Of a stretch of 51,245 nt of DNA, positions 47,696 through 51,245 are shown piece by piece. The stretch is from Candidatus Omnitrophota bacterium (GTDB lineage: Bacteria; Omnitrophota; Omnitrophia; Omnitrophales; Aquincolibacteriaceae): assembly GCA_022705945.1 (NCBI GenBank), contig JAKJDL010000011.1, positions 1 through 51,245 of the forward strand, given 5' to 3'. The notes under the pieces are model-generated. The model was not told where the DNA came from, did not search any database, and saw nothing but the letters and a program-made list of their open reading frames with translations. The translations under genes were made by a program, and so were the position numbers. How positions within the stretch are numbered: the stretch's first letter is position 1; each line of letters opens with the position of its first letter.

Positions 47696-48877
47696 ATGGA
47701 GCTTTCAAAAAAGATCTTGTCGGTTAAACCGTCTGCCACGCTCGCGATCGCGGCGAAGGCGAAGGAAATGAAATCCCGGGGGATCGATGTAATTTCCCTT
47801 TCGGCGGGGGAGCCTGATTTTGACACACCTTCGTTTATCAAGGACGCGGCCATTGATGCCCTGAAAAAAGGGCAGACCAAATACACTCCGGTCGCGGGGA
47901 CGCTCGATCTCCGTCAAGCTGTCTGCAGGAAGCTCAAACGTGATCAGGGGCTCGAATTTACGCCCGATCAGATCGTGGTGGGAACCGGCGCGAAACACGC
48001 GATTTTTAACGTGCTTTTTGCCCTGCTCAATCCCGGCGATGAAGTCCTGATCCCTTCCCCCTACTGGCTGAGCTATCCCGAAATGGTGACCGTGATCGGG
48101 GGAACGAATGTTTTCCTGCCCGCCACGGAAGCGACGGACCTCAAGATCACTCCCGACATGCTCGAGAAAGCGATCACGCCCCGTTCGAAGGTCCTGATCC
48201 TGAATTCACCTTCCAATCCGACGGGCATGGTCTACAGTAAGGAAGAACTGCTCGCGCTGATCGCGGTCCTCAAAAAATATCCCCAGGTGCTTGTTCTCAG
48301 TGATGAGATCTATGAGAAGCTTGTTTTTGACGGACTGAAGCACTGGTCGATCGCACAGCTCGATCCCGACATCGCGAAGCGGACGATCACCGTGAATGGT
48401 CACAGCAAAGCCTACGCGATGACCGGATGGAGGCTTGGCTACGCGGCCTGTCCCGAAAAATCGCTCGCGAAAGCGGTGGAAAGTATCCAGAGCCATTCGA
48501 CGTCGAATCCCGTGTCTTTTACGCAGGCAGGGGGAGTGGCCGCGCTTGATAAGGGTGATGAGGAAGCCTTGAAAATGAAGGCGGTGTTCGAAAAACGCCG
48601 CGATCTTTTTCTTTCTCTTCTCGCGAAGATCGAATGCTTTAAAGCCGTGAAACCGTCCGGCGCTTTCTACATCTTCGTGAACGTGAAAAAGACCGGACTT
48701 TCCGCTTTTGAGGTCTCGAAGCGGCTTCTCGAAGAGGCGCACGTGGCCGTGATCCCCGGTGAACCGTTCGGGAGCGCGGAACACATCCGCCTGAGTTATG
48801 CCACCTCCGAGCAGGAGATCCGGACTGCCGTCGAGCGCATGAGCGCTTGGGTCAAAAAACTGAGCGTTTCCGCCTAA
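47696..48877 (+). CDS. Class I PLP-dependent aminotransferase (aspartate aminotransferase-like)
   Basis: A 393-aa aminotransferase of the AspB/AspC type I fold. Early SLSAGEPDFDTP, the substrate/PLP segment NSPSNPTGMVYSKEELLAL, the DEIYEKLVFDG strand, and the PLP lysine in NGHSKAYAMTGWRLGYAA are all present, with the C-terminal arginine in HIRLSYATSEQEI. Aspartate/2-oxoglutarate exchange is the likely reaction; related subfamilies use prephenate or other amino acids. GGGGGA precedes ATG 47696. An inverted repeat TTTCAA/TTGAAA lies just upstream (47652-47670). Own terminator at 48915. Confidence 0.93.
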   Translation: MELSKKILSVKPSATLAIAAKAKEMKSRGIDVISLSAGEPDFDTPSFIKDAAIDALKKGQTKYTPVAGTLDLRQAVCRKLKRDQGLEFTPDQIVVGTGAKHAIFNVLFALLNPGDEVLIPSPYWLSYPEMVTVIGGTNVFLPATEATDLKITPDMLEKAITPRSKVLILNSPSNPTGMVYSKEELLALIAVLKKYPQVLVLSDEIYEKLVFDGLKHWSIAQLDPDIAKRTITVNGHSKAYAMTGWRLGYAACPEKSLAKAVESIQSHSTSNPVSFTQAGGVAALDKGDEEALKMKAVFEKRRDLFLSLLAKIECFKAVKPSGAFYIFVNVKKTGLSAFEVSKRLLEEAHVAVIPGEPFGSAEHIRLSYATSEQEIRTAVERMSAWVKKLSVSA

Positions 48878-48914
48878 CCCGCCTTACCTACCGGTTCTCT
48901 ACAATCGTGTTCAG

Positions 48915-48947
48915 CCCCTGTTCCGCGTGAGCGGAGCAGGGGTTTTT
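48915..48947 (+). terminator. Rho-independent terminator of the aminotransferase gene
   Basis: CCCCTG-T-TCCGC (48915-48926) pairs with GCGGA-G-CAGGGG (48931-48942) through a single T-G wobble, closing a GTGA loop, and is followed by TTTTT (48943-48947). It has the full form of an intrinsic terminator, 38 nt after the stop codon. Confidence 0.93.
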
Positions 48948-48964
48948 CATACCCTTTTTCATCC

Positions 48965-49038
48965 CCGGGATAAAGTCCGACGTTATCCCGGATAAAAAGC
49001 ACTCCTTCGTTGATTGAGTCCGCCAAACATCCCGGATA
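48965..49038 (+). repeat. Repeated TATCCCGG half-sites in the intergenic region
   Basis: A perfect 9-bp inverted repeat CCGGGATAA/TTATCCCGG (48965-48973, 48983-48991) is followed by a direct copy: ATCCCGGATA occurs at 48985-48994 and again at 49029-49038. Three half-sites with mixed orientation upstream of the large exported protein gene could be an operator. It is separate from the terminator that ends at 48947. Confidence 0.55.
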
Positions 49039-49065
49039 GTAAATTCCATATGGAAGACAGAAAAT

Positions 49066-49094
49066 TTGCTCAAATAATACTATCTATACATAAT
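49066..49094 (+). promoter_or_regulatory. Candidate promoter in the AT-rich region before the large exported protein
   Basis: -35 TTGCTC (49066-49071), a 17-bp spacer and -10 CATAAT (49089-49094). The whole 49061-49170 stretch is very A/T-rich compared with the rest of the window, so other -10-like sequences are also present and the exact promoter is uncertain. No gene is seen in 48948-49183. Confidence 0.35.
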
Positions 49095-49183
49095 AAACTA
49101 TAGCAATATATAACATTTAGGTATAAATTAGAAATAAAAGGTTATATTTATAGTAGAACTTCTATAACTATCGGCGGCGATAC

Positions 49184-51245
49184 ATGATAAAGAACTCAAA
49201 AAAGTCATGCGTGGACGTGCTGACAAAAGGCGTTGCTCTGTTTGTGTGCGCGACGTTTTTTGTGACATCCATCCATATACCGAAGGCGAGGGCCGAGGTT
49301 GCCCCGATCCCTGCCGTAAGTTTCAGATCGATTACGGATGATCTTACGGCGATTGCGTTGCCTAAAGAGATCGGGAAGATCCAGGAAACCTTCCGCGGAT
49401 CGGGCGACAAGATCGTGATCCTGATCCGGGATGCCCACTCGATACCCGACGCCCAGCAGAGCATTCGGTCAGCCATTGATTATTTTCAGACAAAATACGG
49501 GATCTCTCTCGTCGGACTTGAAGGAGCTTCGGAAAAGCTGGACCCGCAAATCTTCAGGAGTTTTCCGGATAAAGAACTTCTCCGCAAGACATTCGATGCA
49601 TATAGCCAAAGAGGTGAGCTTACCGGGGGCACAGCCGCGGCATTATTCAATACATCCGCGAGCGCCTACTACGGCATAGAAGACTGGCCCCTTTATGAGG
49701 ATGGTGTTTCGTATTTTCTTGAGGCGACCGCAATGGAAAGCGAGATCGAAACGCTCCTTGAGCCGATGGAAGCCGCAATCACCCGCGAAAAAGAATCCGT
49801 CTATTCCGGGGAACTTCTTGAGATCGACCGTTTGCTGGCGGACTTCGGCAGAAATAAAACAGACCTGGTTCAGGTCCTGAACAAGCTTGCCAAATACCAG
49901 CCGCCGCCCAAAGGCTCCGAACTTGCGATATTGCTTGAAGAAATCCGGCAAAGCCAGATGACGGATACACCCGTCGAGATCGAGATCAAAAAGATCGCGG
50001 ATCAGATATTTTCTGCTTTGAAAAACCAGTCGTTGAATCCGGAGATACGGCAGGAGCTGCAGGAATTCAACGGAAGCTTTCAGGAGTTCAGGACAGGCAG
50101 AACAACGCCCCGGGCTTTTGCCTTCTATCTCAGGGGACTGGCTAAAAAATACGGGGTCCGGGTCAAGGTCTCCCGCGAGTTGGCTTATTTGACAGAGCAT
50201 CAAAAACGCCTGAAGGATATCGAGGGCACACGGTTTTTCGAGGACTTCAAGCGTTACGCTGATTTGGTCAAAGAGTCACTTTTTCAAAACGAAGAGCAGA
50301 GGGCGCTGGATGCCAGGACACGCGGGCTTGATCTCATGAAGCGCCTTGCCCGCCTTGAACTCAGCTTTGAGGACTGGGAGAAGGTTCGGAAATTGATGCT
50401 TCAGCTGGATCAGTGGACAGTGACGCAAGACCGGGTCGTCGGCCGCGAAGAGATGTCATCTGTCCTAAAAAAAATGAAGACACATCTGGCCTTTTATCAT
50501 GTCGCGGAGAAACGCGACAAGGTATTCCTTGAAAACATCCGGTTCATGATGACAAAAACGAAACAGGAAAGCTCCCTGCTTGTGGCCGGAGGTTTTCACA
50601 CGGAAGGACTCATCCGGGAACTAAAGGAAAAAGGAATCTCCTATGTTCTCGTGATGCCCCGGATCGGCTCGATCCCCGAAGAACCCCTTTACCGTGAGCA
50701 TATGCAGGGACAAGTTTCCTGGAGCGATTACTTTGAGGTCAAAGACGGAAAGGTAAATCTTTACGATGCCTTTGTCCGTGCCGCGAGAGACAAACTGCTG
50801 GGAGATAAAAACGCTCTTGCTACAGGTGGAAAAGAATGGAGAGACCAGATCATCCGTGACCTCGCGGCTGAGGGGAGAATTACCGAAGCCGGCGACTACA
50901 CCCGTTTCATTGATGAACTGACGAAACAGGAAGGAGGGGCGAGGAGGGCGGAAGGTGATAATGTTCAGGCCCTTCGCGAAAAATGGCTGGCCAATATCGA
51001 CCGCTTCGGCGAAGGTCTCAGGAAACTCCATGCCGAAGGCAACCTCAGCGAATCCAGCATCATGCAACTTATCAAGACCATCACCATTCCTGAGGTTTCT
51101 TTAGCAAATCAGCTTGCGCCCGGAGTACGGGCAGAGGTCCGATTGCTTCCCTTAATTCAAGGTCCAGGAAGCTCCAGCATAGCGCGGCGGGGTCGCCCTG
51201 AAACCCGCCGCTCCGACATCCGACGAAAATATAAAGTTTTTTCGG
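49184..51245 (+). CDS. Large exported protein with DAH and GGFHT motifs, 5' part only
   Basis: The reading frame stays open from ATG 49184 to the window edge (at least 687 aa). Residues 1-37 look like a Sec signal peptide: basic start, hydrophobic core about 17-30, and ARA-type cleavage after A37. The next domain carries ILIRDAHSIPDAQ (D83, H85), LVGLEGA (E113) and LLVAGGFHTEGLIRELKEKG (H472). The His motifs recall ChaN/EreA/TraB-like metal-dependent hydrolases, but this is distant resemblance. Between them lie long charged helices (about 180-450). From about 560 the sequence becomes low in recognisable motifs. From memory, similar DAH/GGFHT proteins occur in Omnitrophota genomes. No clear Shine-Dalgarno site. 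Function unknown. Confidence 0.75.
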   Translation, partial: MIKNSKKSCVDVLTKGVALFVCATFFVTSIHIPKARAEVAPIPAVSFRSITDDLTAIALPKEIGKIQETFRGSGDKIVILIRDAHSIPDAQQSIRSAIDYFQTKYGISLVGLEGASEKLDPQIFRSFPDKELLRKTFDAYSQRGELTGGTAAALFNTSASAYYGIEDWPLYEDGVSYFLEATAMESEIETLLEPMEAAITREKESVYSGELLEIDRLLADFGRNKTDLVQVLNKLAKYQPPPKGSELAILLEEIRQSQMTDTPVEIEIKKIADQIFSALKNQSLNPEIRQELQEFNGSFQEFRTGRTTPRAFAFYLRGLAKKYGVRVKVSRELAYLTEHQKRLKDIEGTRFFEDFKRYADLVKESLFQNEEQRALDARTRGLDLMKRLARLELSFEDWEKVRKLMLQLDQWTVTQDRVVGREEMSSVLKKMKTHLAFYHVAEKRDKVFLENIRFMMTKTKQESSLLVAGGFHTEGLIRELKEKGISYVLVMPRIGSIPEEPLYREHMQGQVSWSDYFEVKDGKVNLYDAFVRAARDKLLGDKNALATGGKEWRDQIIRDLAAEGRITEAGDYTRFIDELTKQEGGARRAEGDNVQALREKWLANIDRFGEGLRKLHAEGNLSESSIMQLIKTITIPEVSLANQLAPGVRAEVRLLPLIQGPGSSSIARRGRPETRRSDIRRKYKVFS

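Overview
The window is bacterial chromosome (my estimate is a little above 50% GC, not counted). It is dominated by a nearly unbroken transcription/translation supercluster on the + strand: tRNA-Thr, tuf, rpmG, tRNA-Trp, secE, nusG, rplK-A-J-L, rpoB, rpoC, rpsL, rpsG, fusA, then the S10, spc and alpha gene orders through rplQ. A complete F1Fo-ATP synthase operon lies on the - strand before it. Shine-Dalgarno sites are common but not universal, and many genes overlap by ATGA. The ribosomal gene order lacks rpmD (L30), the ATP synthase epsilon subunit is short, several ribosomal proteins carry charged tails, and the window ends in a large exported protein with DAH and GGFHT motifs. From memory this suits the PVC-related candidate phylum Omnitrophota. 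That placement is an inference that a marker-gene tree would have to test.

Layout. 1-340: tRNA-Asn with its own promoter and terminator, divergent from ygiQ. 341-4768 (+): YgiQ-type radical SAM protein, HI0933-type flavoprotein, membrane-anchored DUF442/rhodanese-like phosphatase, small membrane protein, flavin-reductase-like protein. 4787-15040 (-): read from the high coordinate, atpI-like, atpB, E, F, H, A, G, D, C, then a cupin, an iron-type alcohol dehydrogenase, a lipid A acyltransferase-like protein and an RlmD-like rRNA methyltransferase, all codirectional and close-packed. 15110-15850 (+): AsmA-like membrane protein ending in a hairpin. 15999-47640 (+): the ribosome/RNA polymerase supercluster, driven at least in part by a strong promoter with an AT-rich UP-like tract upstream of tRNA-Thr. 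47696-48877 (+): class I aminotransferase with a textbook terminator. 48948-49183: AT-rich intergenic region with repeated TATCCCGG-type half-sites. 49184-51245 (+): start of a large secreted protein that runs off the window.

How it works together. The supercluster supplies most of the ribosomal proteins, RNA polymerase core (alpha, beta, beta'), elongation factors Tu and G, IF-1, NusG and the SecYE translocon, plus Adk and Map. Spaces where well-studied bacteria keep autoregulatory leaders (before rplK, rplJ and rpsJ) are only 3-4 nt here. Structured leaders instead sit before tRNA-Thr, after tuf, before rpsH and before rpsM. In the atp operon, hairpins occur exactly at the atpA-atpG, atpG-atpD and atpD-atpC junctions, where subunit stoichiometry changes.

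Most of the window is ordinary core genome. The points most worth a second look are the exported DAH/GGFHT protein, the unusual c-ring helix and short epsilon of the ATP synthase, the Cys-Asp-Cys-His LID of adenylate kinase, the Gln for His change in the iron alcohol dehydrogenase, the L17 amphipathic tail, the inverted-repeat-packed tuf-rpmG spacer and the apparently leaderless ygiQ.
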